DNA of 64,000 nt. Origin: Liolophura sinensis (lineage: Eukaryota > Mollusca > Polyplacophora > Chitonida > Chitonidae). The stretch lies in NCBI RefSeq assembly GCF_032854445.1, contig NC_088298.1, positions 186,001 through 250,000 of the forward strand, read 5' to 3'. Below are positions 31,918 to 43,420 of the stretch, piece by piece. A model generated the notes under the pieces. The model did no database searches and was not told the origin of the DNA. It saw only the letters and a program-made list of their open reading frames with translations. Each line of letters opens with the position of its first letter. The stretch's first letter is position 1. The translations under genes were made by a program, and so were the position numbers.

Positions 31918-32530
31918 TTATATTGACGTATTTAGTCGTTCTGCCTTCTGGGCAAATTTTGGGTTCATTCCCCATTCAATTATTTCTTTTGGGTTGAATT
32001 TCCAATTTAGAAAGTCATGTGCGATATTGGATATTATGTCAGTTTTGGTTCTGTTTGTTGACCGTTGATTGTGAACGGAGTTGATCACTATATTCATAAA
32101 ACCCAGAAATTCCAGTTTACTCATGATAATTTGGTCGGTTTGTTCGGTTCCGGTTTCCTGTGCATGAATTTCTAGTTCACTTTGCGCTGTCATTGTGTCC
32201 TTAGGTGGGTTTTTGTGGCTGCCTGGCTTATTTGACAGCTTCGGCGTAGCTTACTCCTTTCTCTGCCTTTATAAACTCGATTGTTTTGGCTCTTTTGTAT
32301 GCGCTGCACCCTTTATATCCTGCTGAGTGGTTTTATTTACAGTTTGTGCAGGTGGTCTTTGTTTCCGTACAATTTTGATATTCGTGTTTTCCTGAACATT
32401 TAGGGCAAACTATGTCGGATTTACAAACTTTCTTTGTGTGACCAAATTTTTGGCACTGGTAGCAACGTCTAGGCGCTTCATTAGAAAGGAAAGATGCATA
32501 ATCATGACATTGCGCATGCGCGTAGCACAC
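31918..32530 (-). pseudogene. Non-LTR retrotransposon ORF1 (gag-like) fragment with CCHC knuckles
   Basis: From 32530 down: RRCYQCQKFGHTKKVCK (CX2CX4HX4C), IVCPKCSGKHEYQNC (second knuckle), then a third knuckle continuing past the first stop as NHSAGYKGCSAYKRAK, then VSYAEAVK. The C-terminal part at 32193-31918 has a helical VINSVHNQRSTNRTKTD segment. The order matches ORF1 proteins of Jockey/I-type elements. It is not the E1-E6 family, because spacing and sequence differ. No reverse transcriptase accompanies it. Confidence 0.65.
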
Positions 32531-32624
32531 GGTTTAGTTAATTAGCAGTTGAGGCGTTTACAACACAAGACAAGTGGTCTTAACACCGTGTCATTAAGTT
32601 TTCCAGTTTTGTTTTTCAGAAAAA

Positions 32625-33150
32625 ATGTCTCGGAAAGAATTCCTCGATGCATTACACGATGTGGACGTTGAAGAAATACAAAATCAGACGGGCAATATAG
32701 GGTGAGGCTTTATTCAAAAGGTCCATATCGTACTCTGAAAAAAAAAAAATGAAGTAAATGTTTTTGAAATAAAAAGACGAAGTATAATTTAGGATGTATC
32801 ACTTTTGCATGTATAATGAAAAAAAAATGCCCATAATCTATAGCCAACTATGCGATATATACAGTAAAACGGAGATGGGAATGACTTACGGGATATAACT
32901 ACCCGCTTAAAAAACCGAAAGGTATCTTTAATTGAGTCACGAAACCTACGACCTAACTATCGCATTAATCCATTTTTTTTTTTTTTAGAGATTTTACCGT
33001 GGTCTGTTTTCAGAGGAGAAAGAATTCGTAGCCGATTTGGAGTTACAATGGGATGACGTTTTAAGCGAATGGGGCCCTACACAGGATGTCACGCCCCGCA
33101 AAAGAAAGCATTCCGTTAGTTCCCATTCAAGCACTGACAAAAAGACATGA
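32625..33150 (+). pseudogene. Two-exon small protein, first tandem copy (Polinton polymerase 5' exons?)
   Basis: Exon 1 starts at ATG 32625 (MSRKEFLDALHDVDVEEIQN) and ends near a GTGAGG donor at about 32702. Exon 2 follows TCTGTTTTCAG at about 33014: EKEFVADLELQWDDVLSEWG, then TPRKRKHSVSS, a basic nuclear-signal-like stretch. The second copy directly downstream has the same plan and leads towards the polymerase. The exact phase at the first junction is not clean. Confidence 0.4.
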
Positions 33151-33408
33151 CGAATTCTTCAATGCGTTGCACGAGCTGGACATTGAAGAAATACAAAACA
33201 AGACGGGCGACATAGGGGGAGTATGTTCAAAGGTCCATTTTGTACTCTCGAGAAAAATACGAAATGTTTTTTGTGGTCTAGTTTTCGAGATAATTCGTTT
33301 TTAGAGGTTTTACCCATGGTCTGCTTTCAGATTTGGGAAAGAATTGCTAGCCGATTTGGAGTCAGTGGGATGAAATTTTAAGTAATTGGGAAACTACAGG
33401 ATGTCACA

Positions 33409-33421
33409 CCCAGCAAAAGAA
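33409..33421. repeat. E4 target-site duplication, left copy
   Basis: CCCAGCAAAAGAA, repeated at 39262-39274 on the other side of E4. Thirteen identical bases flank the element. Confidence 0.9.
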
Positions 33422-33689
33422 TGAATGAATGATTATGGCTTAACGCCACATCGGCAATATTTCAGCCATATCGTGGCGAGAACAAGGTGAAAAATGCGAG
33501 ACGGTTAAGGTTTTCGATATGATCATATGAACACCAAAAGTAAAACAAAAAGTACAGACGTGATTAAAATCGTATCAAAGAAATTAAGATTTAAAACTCG
33601 AAAACCAGGGTTATAGTATATATTTATACAACTGTTTATCTTTAAATATTTGACAATTAAAATTTATATTTTATGATATAGACCAATGG

Positions 33690-36600
33690 CCTTCAAATAA
33701 TTTATGACAACATCGCCGGCGATGCTGTCAAATAAATCATATAGAGTGGACCGTGTAGAACCTTTGCCTAACATGGGCAAAGTCTACACAGTCAACCAGA
33801 ATATGTTTGATGCCATATTGAGCATCACATTCAACATCCATCCAAGATGAAATTGTGTGTCAGATGAGAATGTCCAATACGGCATCTGGTTAAAACGACT
33901 TGGTCTCTACGAGACATATCAAATGTATATGAATTATAGCCAATGACCGGATGAATGGCATGCAGTTTATTATGGACCTGCAAGTTCCATTCACCCTGCC
34001 AAAGGCCACGAATATATTTAAGAATATTCGACTTCATGTCAGTATAAGGGATTTTTATCTTAGATATGGGTTTATTTAGGGCAGCTTTCGCCTCCCTGTC
34101 TGCGACTGTGTTTCCATGGATACCAATATGACTTGGTATCCAGCAGAATATAATATCTTTACCTCTTCTAATTAATTTCCTATGTATAGCTAAAATTTGA
34201 AGGATCAAGGGATTTTTAAATTTATTATTCTGTATTGCCAATAAGCAAGACAACGAGTCCGTGCATATCATTGCCCTCTGGGCACACCCAGAAGAAACAT
34301 ATGATAAGGCCAGGAGTATACCTCTGGCCTCGGCAGAGAATATTGAAGAAGAGGATGGAAGACGAAAGGAAGAGACCCGCTGCTCTAAGACAGCCGCAGT
34401 CGCAACCCTGTTCCCATCCTTCGACCCGTCAGTATATATAAATTTATAATCCGTATAATTAGCTTTAATTTCAGCAAAACCTTGCTGAATTATAAGAGGA
34501 TTTATATTTGATTTATTATATTGACGTAGATCAAATATTAGTTTAGTTTGTGGGAGAAGCCATGGAGGAGACTCCGGAAAAGACACCAGAGCTATATCCT
34601 CCAGCTTGATGTTAGCTCCCACAATATGGTCCCGTATACGAAGACCGAACGTAGGGATCTTGTTAAGACATTTAGTATATTTGTCTACATACAATGGAAA
34701 TCCAAAGAAAACACAGTCGTAGGCAGGGTTTGTTGGATGTGCTTTAAGCTTTGTAGCATATTGAAGGCATAGTTTTATACGTCGGTTATATAAAGAAGGC
34801 TCATTTGCCTCCACGTATAAACTTTCTACTGGTGAAGTTCTAAAAGCACCAAGGCTGAGCCTCAAACCTTGGTGATGAACAGGATCCAACATTTTAATGT
34901 ACGACTTCCTAGCGGAACCGTAAATGATGGATCCATAGTCCAATTTAGACCTCACCAGAGAACGATATAAATTAAGTAAAACCCAATCGGTGCTAGACAC
35001 GACCTTAATTATATCGAGAGCCTTTGTACATTTAGCTTTAAGCATTTTGATATGAGGTATAAAAGATAGCTTACTATCAAATATTATACCTAAAAATTTT
35101 GTTTCTCCAACAATTTTAACCTGTTTACCACAAAAATTAAGCTCAGGGTCAAGATGAAGTTTCCGTTTGTTACAAAAATGCATACCGACGGTTTTAGACG
35201 TTGAAAATCTAAAACCGTTTTCAGTTGCCCATTTCTCGATTTTGTTGAGACAAAGCTGCAACTGACGTTCGATATTGTTCATATTCTTAGCTCGGTAGCA
35301 TATAAGGAAATCATCGACGTATAAAGAACCCTCTGTGCCAGATGTTAATGTTTTTGCTAGGCTATTTATTTTTATGCTAAACAGAGTTGGTGATAGAATG
35401 CTACCCTAGGGTACACCCATTTCTTGCTCATAAGAGTCAGAAAGAGTGGACCCCACCCGTACCTTAAACTGACGATCAGATAAAAATTTGGATATAAATA
35501 TAGGTAAGCGACCAGAGACCCATGTTCGCGAGGTCTTTTAAAATGCCATATTTCCATGTGGTGTCGTAGGCCTTTTCAAGGTCAAAAAATATAGACACCA
35601 CATGTTCATTATTGATAAAGCCATCGCGAATAAAAGTTTCGAATCGAACAAGGTGATCCATGGTAGATCTACCTTGCCGAAAACCACATTGAATATTAGA
35701 TAAAAGCTTGTTGGTTTCAAGAAACCAAACAAGTCTATCATTAATCATCCGTTCCATAGTCTTACAGACACAGCTGGTAAGAGCTATGGGACGGTAATTA
35801 TTTGGATCAGTATGATCCTTACCCGGTTTGGGAACCGGAATAATACACGCCTCCCTCCATAATGGTGGAAAATAACCAGTTATCCAAATATCATTAATCA
35901 AGTCCAAGAGAGTCTCCAGTGGCTCAGGTGGTAAATGGTTCAGAAACTTATAATATACATTATCAGGACCACAGGCAGTATCGTGGGCCTTTTTTAATGC
36001 AATTCTAAGTTCCTCGATATTAAAAGGATGATTATAATCTTCTAAATTCTTAGAAGAAAAGGGCAATTTAATTTTCTCCTTCTGGTTTTTAATACGTTGG
36101 AATTCTTTAGAGTAATTCTCAGACGAAGATTTGTTTGAAATTGTTTCAGCAAGTTTATTTGCTATATCGGGTGGAGAAGTTAAAATATTATCTCCATCTT
36201 TTAAATGCTGAACTTTTGCTTTATTATTTTTGCCCTTAAGTTTCTGAACCATGTTCCACACCTTACGCATGGGTGTTTTTGACGTAATGCCTGAAACAAA
36301 GTTCCGCCAACAAGATCGTCTCTTGGACTTGAGTAATCGACGAGCCTTAGCTCGAAAAATACGAACCTGGTTTAAGTTATTATCAGTAGGACATGTATTA
36401 AAATTTCGCTCGGCCTTTTTGCGGTCTTTAATGGCTTTGCGACAGTCCTTATCATACCAGGGTTTGCTTTTGGATTGTGGATTTGTCGAGGTTTTAGGGA
36501 TAGTTCTATCGGCAGCTCGTAATACAAGCTCGTTAAATTTTAATATAGGATCATTTGTTGCATTGAGAGTCTCTGGAGAGATATCAGCCTCGCAGAACAT

Positions 36601-37317
36601 CTCAAATGCGATCCAGTCTGCTTTATCGAATTTCCACCTAGCTACACGTTCTAAAGAATTAGAAATGATATGATCTAGGATAATAGGAAAATGGTCACTA
36701 CCACAAAGATCGTCATGCACCCTCCAAGAAAAATCCGGGAGAAGTGATGGATCTGTGATAGTGAGATCGATAGCAGAATAAGTGCCATTACCTGGATGTA
36801 AATAGGTATTAGAACCATCATTGAAATAACACAGTTCTTCGTTAGATAAGAAGTCTTCGACTATCTTGCCCTTATTATTTATGTTATTACTGCCCCATAG
36901 AGGGTTATGGGAATTAAAATCTCCCATAATAATAAACGGTTTAGGTAATTGTTCTGTAAGATTATGTAACTGAGAAGCTGACAAAGAAGTGTTCGGAGGT
37001 ATATACACCGAACATAATGTGACTGTTTTAGACAGTGAAATACGAACGGCCACAGCCTGAAGCTCTGTATGCAGAGCAACAGGGCTGTGGATAATACTGT
37101 TATTAATGAATATCGAGGAGCCGCCTGCAGCTCGCTCTTCTTCATTTGAATAAGTACTATATAATGAATAATTTTTAAGAGTGATTTTATCTTTGTCAGA
37201 TGTCTTCAGGTGAATTTCCTGAAGACACAGGGCAACTGGATTGAAAGATTGAACTAGCTGTGTTATTTCAATAAAATTAACCTTAAGACCTCGACAATTC
37301 CATTGCATAATTGTCAT
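33690..37317 (-). pseudogene. E4 ORF2: endonuclease, reverse transcriptase, RNase H (near intact, several breaks)
   Basis: 613 residues are open from 37317: MQWNCRGLKVNFIEI, LCLQEIHLKT, IIMGDFNSHNPLWGS, CGSDHFPIIL, NYRPIALTSCVCKTMER, FFDLEKAYDTTWK. A frameshift at about 35505 and a TAG in the GVPQGS block (about 35407) precede the intact active-site LYVDDFLICY. The last frame (35282-33831) carries RNase H residues in IYTDGSKDGNRV, AEARGILLAL, ICTDSLSCLL and PSHIGIHGNTVADREA. A deletion at about 33830 removes the zinc-like SSAPECVGC segment. The family's overlapping ATG is out of frame here, so the start at 37317 is a downstream ATG. Confidence 0.88.
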
Positions 37318-37324
37318 ATATCGC

Positions 37325-38658
37325 CATTATGGAGGAAGACGTATTGGGGATTTATGTCTTGACCGAGGACGACCCTTTTTGGGAGATCTACTAGGAGATC
37401 TCCCAGGTGCAGATGATGTATCCATCAGGTCTGCACATGAAGTTGAAGGATCGACATCCTCCAACGATCCAAACTTATTATAAGTTTGGATTGGGTCCCT
37501 AGTGGCCTTAGAGGGACGCTCCAGGGGGCCACTAGGTTTATCCTTTTTATGATTTTTCTCAGATTTATTTTTGTCACCCGTTGTTTTCTGTGAAGAATCA
37601 ACGGGTTTATTAGATTAAGATTTATTATCACATGAAGTGTGGTCAGATAAAGAAAGTGCTGGATACTCAGGTAAGGTATTAGGTATTTTAGATGGGTTGA
37701 TATCAGTCTGAGATGATGAGCTGGCTGTCTTATTTACAGATTTCGTGACGAGTTTCTGTGGCTGTTTTTCAATGGGCCAAGTAAAAGTTGTTTGGACCCC
37801 CACAAACTGTGGTTTTCCTTACAACGTTGGCAAAAGTAGATGTTGTAAGGCCATGCGTGACAGAGACCATACGCTTTGCTTCCTGATAGGATATATTATT
37901 TTTACATTTTAAGGTTATAATTTCTTTTTCTTTTTTGAAAAGAGGGCAGTCCTTGGAAGAGGCCATGTGGGCTCCGCTACAATTGAAACATTTTATTGTT
38001 TTTGTGCAGTCGAAGCCCTCATGCCCTGCTTCCGCACATCTAAAGCAGACCAGTGTGTTGCGGCATTGACTCCTGCCATGGCCAAACCGCTGGCAAGAGA
38101 AACACCGGGTGGGGTTAGGTATAAACAAATCCACCCTCACAATATATGGCCCGATAAATATAGACGACGGAAGGGAAGGTCTGTTAAAAGTTATCATATA
38201 TGTGTTGGTTTTTATCAGGTTTCCATCTCTTCTAATTAGGAAGCGTTTTACCTTACTCCTTGATGTTTTAGTTCTTCAGTTATTTGTTCTTCGTTCATTT
38301 CGGTAAGGTCCTGGTCTCTGTCACGAATTATTCCATGACAGCAGTTCAATGTATTATGTGGAGAAACAGAAACAGGCTGCTCTCCTATGTTCTGAATTTT
38401 TAATAAATTTATATATTGTTGTTTTCTGGAAACTTCCAACAAAATGTTCCCAGATTTCATTTTTTTGACTTGTTTCAGAGTTCCAGCATAACTCTCTAAC
38501 GTTTTTTTAAGTACAAATGGATTTATTTTCATTTTGCCTTCATTTTTATTAGATATTACTAAGAAGGTAGGAAAATAAGTATTTTCTCCTTCAATATCTA
38601 ACGGAACTTCATTTTTTCTTTTCTTAGCAACGACTGTTGTGATGTTAGAAGAAGCCAT
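37325..38658 (-). pseudogene. E4 ORF1: gag-like RNA-binding protein, frameshifted, diverged version
   Basis: Starts MASSNITTVVAKKRK. It has a folded N-terminal region, then three knuckles: CFSCQRFGHGRSQC, CFRCAEAGHEGFDC and CFNCSGAHMASSKDC. These are two CX2CX4HX4C and one CX2CX3HX6C. A polar C-terminal tail ends at the ORF2 junction. Frame changes are near 38245, 37790 and 37625. Compared with E5 the ORF1 protein differs at many positions, far more than ORF2 does. Confidence 0.82.
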
Positions 38659-39419
38659 GTTATATTTTATTTAATTTCACCCTGCGTGTCCCCCACCCGC
38701 CACGGAGTGCCAACAAGGGCGAATCTACCTCTGCGGATGACCAGCAGAGAATAAAAACAGGGAATCCACGCAAGGTATACTCGAACAGATTGAGTTATAC
38801 CAAAAGGTTAAATTCAATCTACTCGATTGACCCATTAGCCACCGCCTTCTGCATTGACCCCAAAGGAAGTGCTTCTGAAGAAGAGCCAACTTGACATCTC
38901 GGTAAGACAAAGAATAACAAACGGGATCAAGTGTAGGGCTAGACATGACAAGCCGATTGATCGGACCGGGCCCATCCGACCTCCCGTCTCTCTCCAAGTA
39001 AGGGCCAAAGTGACGTGTTGGGCGTGAGGATCTCGCAAGACCAACACACCCTCAGCCACCAGGATCCCGTCCTCGGAGATTACGGGTCGCAACCCACGGC
39101 AAACAGGTCGCTCCCCGGTTGCCTCTCACACAACCGGGAAGATGTGAGCCTATTATAATCACCGAGCTCACACAGGAGAGCTCTAGGTTAGTCGACTTTT
39201 ACGACAAGCTTGCCTAGAGGGCTGAGGTCCTATTCTTATCACCCCGGAAACCCCACGGGGGCCCAGCAAAAGAAAGCGCTCCGATAGTTCCCACGCAGCC
39301 GAGGACAAAGAGACCGGTCCGTTGAGGGAAATACAGCCTTCGACGTCCCAACTCGACATGTGAGTGAACAGTTTTAACTGGGCATTGTTTGAAAATAACA
39401 CATGCGTGTCAGTGTTCAC

Positions 39420-39940
39420 AAGAAACCCCTCTTCTCAAGTGGCATCTACGTAACAGTAGGCTTTTTTACGATGTTTGGTGACTGGCTCTTAAAACACGCC
39501 GGCGCGGGAGCGCGACGGAGTGGCACCATTAGTAGACGGACATTAGGGTAATATAATCCGTTTAACGGACCTTGTCGCAGATGGTCACGATTTGGTGTAT
39601 GGACAATGTGATTCCGACAGGGAAATTAAATGACCCATTATGTAACTACTTCTTCTAACCATACCTTCTATTTTATCTTTGCCTACAGTCCTTAGCAGAC
39701 AACTTCCCATGCAGATGACCTACAGTTGGGTTATTACAAGCCTAAAGGCACGCTGAAAGCCGAAGCGTCCACTCACGCTTAAAATGTACATTCGACACTA
39801 ATTGTGGTCCGTATGCATACATATACACATACATCCCGTACTAAATAAAAAAAAAAAGAATCACTATATAGACATTATAGGTAGTCATGAGATTTACACA
39901 GGTAGATGAATATGTCAGAATACATATACGTTAATCCTGA
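39420..39940. other. Intron-like interval, no gene recognised
   Basis: Lies between the donor at about 39361 and the acceptor TTTTTTTCACAACAG ending at about 39985. No protein motif was seen. It contains an A-run at 39848. Confidence 0.4.
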
Positions 39941-39984
39941 ATAAAGATTGTTGAAAATAACTCGGTTTTCTTTTTTTCACAACA

Positions 39985-42900
39985 GAGCAACACATCACAA
40001 AAGCACCAAGGGTAAAGAAGAGGGAAAACGCTCGGCGATAGCGCAACAGAAGGCACAGGATGACTCGGAACATCGCATACAGACAGGGAGTGGTGATAGT
40101 ATCGGGGAGCAGAGTGTATTGGGGGGTGTGGGCACGAGTGGGTTGGGTGGTGCTAAGAAAAATGATTTCAACATTCATGGAAAAAAAAAAAGAATATTTT
40201 TAAGAAATATGGAACCTCCGAAGTTATATACTCGTTAAAACTTTCGTCTGACGTTAATAATAGTACATGGAGCTGTTAACGAATGCTCTGGAGGCTGTAT
40301 TAAGTAGATCTTTAGACGGTGTACACGGTGACGATCTGGCCCGCATTTACATTTTTCAAAAAGGTATGGACACCCCACTGGTTTTGAGTTTAAGAGCGGT
40401 GGAAGACATTTCACCTCGTGATTTGTTAGATCTCATTGAGAAAATGTTACAGTCTAATGAAACACTGGTTTTTAACGAAAGTTTTGAAATACACCTGGGG
40501 TGTTATTAGACTCATTAGAGGACGCATGAGGAAAAAAATTACCAATATCACAGAGGCAAGATGCGTGAAGAAAAGGAATACAGGTGGTTAATAAGGATAA
40601 TGTGTGCAGCCAGAGCGATCGTCATAGCTAGGGCTTATATGTTGAATGACCCAGATAAGAAAAGAATAGCTTTCTCTAACAAAGCCCTCCAAAAGAAATT
40701 GGCCTTAGAGCTTTGTCAAAAGGCTGGGGTAGATCCGACAGTGCAGATTGGGTTAGATAAGATGCATTTATTCGAAAATTCGACCGATACTCAGATAGTA
40801 GTGGTCGACGCTAAAGCGCCCAATGCTATTGTGCATCAGGGAATAGTCGTACGACCTAATAAGATCTACTTACTACACCACAACGGCCATTTTGATGTTA
40901 TCACTAGAATGCAGGCTTTTTTTGCGCGGCCATACTACTGCGAATCATGTTTTAAAGCATACAACACACTGTCTGCGCATAGATGCAACGTTATATGTAG
41001 TATGTGCTACAGTAGAAACTGCCACGTCACGATACCTGTAGATTGCGGTTTGTGCAAACGGCGCTTCCATAGTGAATCGTGTTATAAGAAAACGCTTGGA
41101 ACGTAAAATAAAATGCTGCGAAGAAATATAATTCCATATGCGAGACTTACTGGTCTTGTACTACGTGTCGCCGGCTTCTCTGACGCCACATTAGACCGCC
41201 TTGTAAGCATAGTTGTGATGAGAAATATTGTACCAGGTGTTTAGTGTATCATATGGGTGACCATAGGTGTTGCATGAAGCCATTAGTGGTGAAAGAAAGC
41301 AAGAGTATACATCTTCCGTGATTTTGAAACAACGGTAGAATCAGATGAACATGTGCCGAATTTCTGCGTCGTGCACAAAGTATGCAATGACTGCATCGAT
41401 ATCGATGACGTACATCAGACTTGTGTTAGATGTAAAGAGCGTGAGGTTGTTTTAGCGGTGCAAATACAGCCAATGATTTTGGTAAGTGGCTGGTTAATGA
41501 GCGTCACCATGGCTTTACAGTGATCGCCCACAACATGAAGGAGTTTGACGGGTATTTTATGTTACGCTACCTAATCGAACAGACTAAAACCTAATGTCAT
41601 ATACAGTGGTGGCAAAACCACGTGTATCCATATATATATATATATATATAGGTCTTAAAATGAGAATCGTAGACAGTCTGAACTTGATCCCCACATGCCT
41701 AGCTAACTTTCCCAAGACATTCAACATTCCCGGGAAAAAAGGTGATTTCCCACACCTGTTCAATCTAGAGAAAAACCAATCCTACATAGGTCCATTGCCC
41801 GATATGCATTACTACGGCATTGACAACATGTCTAAAAGTGACCTAGACCAGTTTGTGAGCTGGTAGAACGAACTGAAGGAAAAGAATTACGTGTTTGATT
41901 TCCAAAAAGAAATGTTGGACTATTGCCGTTCTGACGTGACCATTCTCAGGCGGTGCTGCTTCAGATTTAGGGAACTGATTATGGATATCACCACCCCCGA
42001 GTCCACAGCGATAGACGAGGAGGATGTTTTTGGCATTGATCCAATAAAGAGCATTACTATCGCGGGTCTTTGTTTTGAGATTTTCAAAGCCGGCTTTCTA
42101 AAAGCGTTGGAGGTGGCATTAGTACCGGGAGAACTCACTGTTGAGAGAGACCAGTTCTCTCGCTAGTCCATTCAATGGCTGGAATGGTTGGGGTGGGGGG
42201 ACAGTTGTACATCCAGCATGCATTGAATAAGGGTCAGCGTAGTGTAGGATGGCTACGATTCTAAAACTGATACAGCCTATACATTTTTAGGATGCGTTGT
42301 ACATTTGTGTTCAGTGGACGGATAAGGACGCCATTAATCCCATAAACAAGACAAATAACGAGCTTGTGTATGATAAGACAATAGCTGGCATTCGTAAGCG
42401 GGAAGAGCTCGGTCTCTACTCTACCTTTGGGAACACGAGTTTAGAGAGGAGATGGAGTCTAGCTATGAGCTTATAGGAATTTGAAGCATCTCTGGATATG
42501 GTGATTAGGTTAGATCCTAGTGATGCGTTATTCGGTGGCCGGACAAACTGTATAAAAAGGTTATTTTATGAAGCAAAGGGCGATAGGGGTGTTAATTACA
42601 TGGGTTTCACCTCACTATCCCGATATTAACAAAACACGCCGAATATCCTGTTGGCTATCCTACCATCATCACCCGTGACTTTGGTGATATACACAAGTAT
42701 GTGGGTTTCATTAATTGTAAGGTTATCCCCTCTAGAAACCTGTACCACCCCGTTCTCACCTACCACAATCATAACAGGCTAATGTTCCCCCTGTGCAAGA
42801 CATGCTGTGACAACCTTGTCCAGACTTGTTAACAAACCGATGAACAACATGCTATCACGGGTACGTAGGCGTCATTTGAAGTAGAAAAAAGGCCTTGCAG

Positions 42901-43367
42901 AAGGGCTACAGGTTAGTCAATGAATATTAGGTGTATCACTTTCCTAGAACTACTAAATATAACGGTAAGGATGACACTACTGGTTTGTTCACCGGATATA
43001 TTAACACCTTTTTGAAAATTAAGCAGAAATCATCGGGGTGGCCTAAATGGGTTAAATCAGAGGTTGATAAAGGACGCTTATATCGAGCGGTACGAGTCCC
43101 ACGAAGGCATCAGGCTGGATAAAAACAAAATCCTGAAAAAAAAAACCTCATGAGATCAGTGGCGAAGCTACCCTCGAATTCACTTCGAGGATCAATTTGG
43201 ACAGCGCAATGATCTGAACCAAAGCTGTTTTGTTTATCACGCCGGCAGAGTTTTATAAACTGCTCAATGATCCGGAGAAAGACGCGAGTGATTTTCACGA
43301 CGTCAATAAAGAAATCCTGCTCATAGACCTGAAAAGTGCTAAAGAATACACCCCTACAGGGTCTTCT

Positions 43368-43415
<48 letters not shown>

Positions 43416-43420
43416 CGCTT
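39985..43420 (+). pseudogene. Polinton DNA polymerase B, near full span, heavily decayed
   Basis: Protein-primed polymerase of the Polinton. N-terminal polar exon with HHKSTKGKEEGKRS from 39986. Then RIYIFQKGMDTPLVLSLRAV (40345-40404), a Cys/His-rich segment (YYCESCFKAYNTLSAHRCN, 40937-40993), exonuclease-domain text (MRIVDSLNLIPTCLANFPK, 41660-41716; DFQKEMLDYCRSDVTILRR, 41897-41953), then AEYPVGYPTIIT and a CKTCCDNL block, and the C-terminal FITPAEFYKLLNDPEKDASD (43233-43292). Stops and frameshifts occur every few hundred bases. The SLYP motif is altered and the DTDS segment is missing. It is inactive. Confidence 0.85.
43371..43413. repeat. (TA)n microsatellite at the polymerase 3' end
   Basis: About 21 TA repeats. 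It follows the last polymerase codons and precedes copy A of the spliced gene. A shorter (TA) tract lies at 41629-41650. Confidence 0.95.

Larger units (their letters stand above)
33422..39261 (-). mobile_element. E4: full-length I-group non-LTR retrotransposon (5.84 kb)
   Basis: Complete from 5' end (39261) to the 3' GAATGAATGAATG tail (33422), with a 13-bp target duplication. The 5' UTR (39261-38659) matches E1. The ORF1 sequence is a different, diverged version from E5, while much of ORF2 and the 3' UTR are close to E5. The target is the nuclear-signal-like exon of a Polinton-associated gene. Confidence 0.93.
33128..39362 (+). pseudogene. Second copy of the small two-exon unit, split by E4
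   Basis: Exon 1 (FFNALHELDIEEIQNKTGD, about 33150-33220) and exon 2 after GTCTGCTTTCAG at about 33331 run into CCCAGCAAAAGAA at 33409-33421, where E4 is inserted. The coding text resumes at 39262 as PSKRKRSDSSHAAEDKE and runs to QPSTSQLD at a GTGAGT donor (about 39361). Joining the phase-2 donor to the acceptor at about 39985 keeps the frame into the polymerase N-terminal sequence. Spacer stops elsewhere show decay. Confidence 0.45.

Noticed and set aside
38725-39092. Proteins in the 5' UTR of E4 (also at 2962-3329)
   Set aside because: The frames lie in the retrotransposon 5' UTR, differ in E2 and E5, and show no motif; treated as UTR.
43230-43415. Protein ending in Ile-Tyr repeats
   Set aside because: The tail is a translated (TA)n microsatellite; only the first part is real polymerase sequence.
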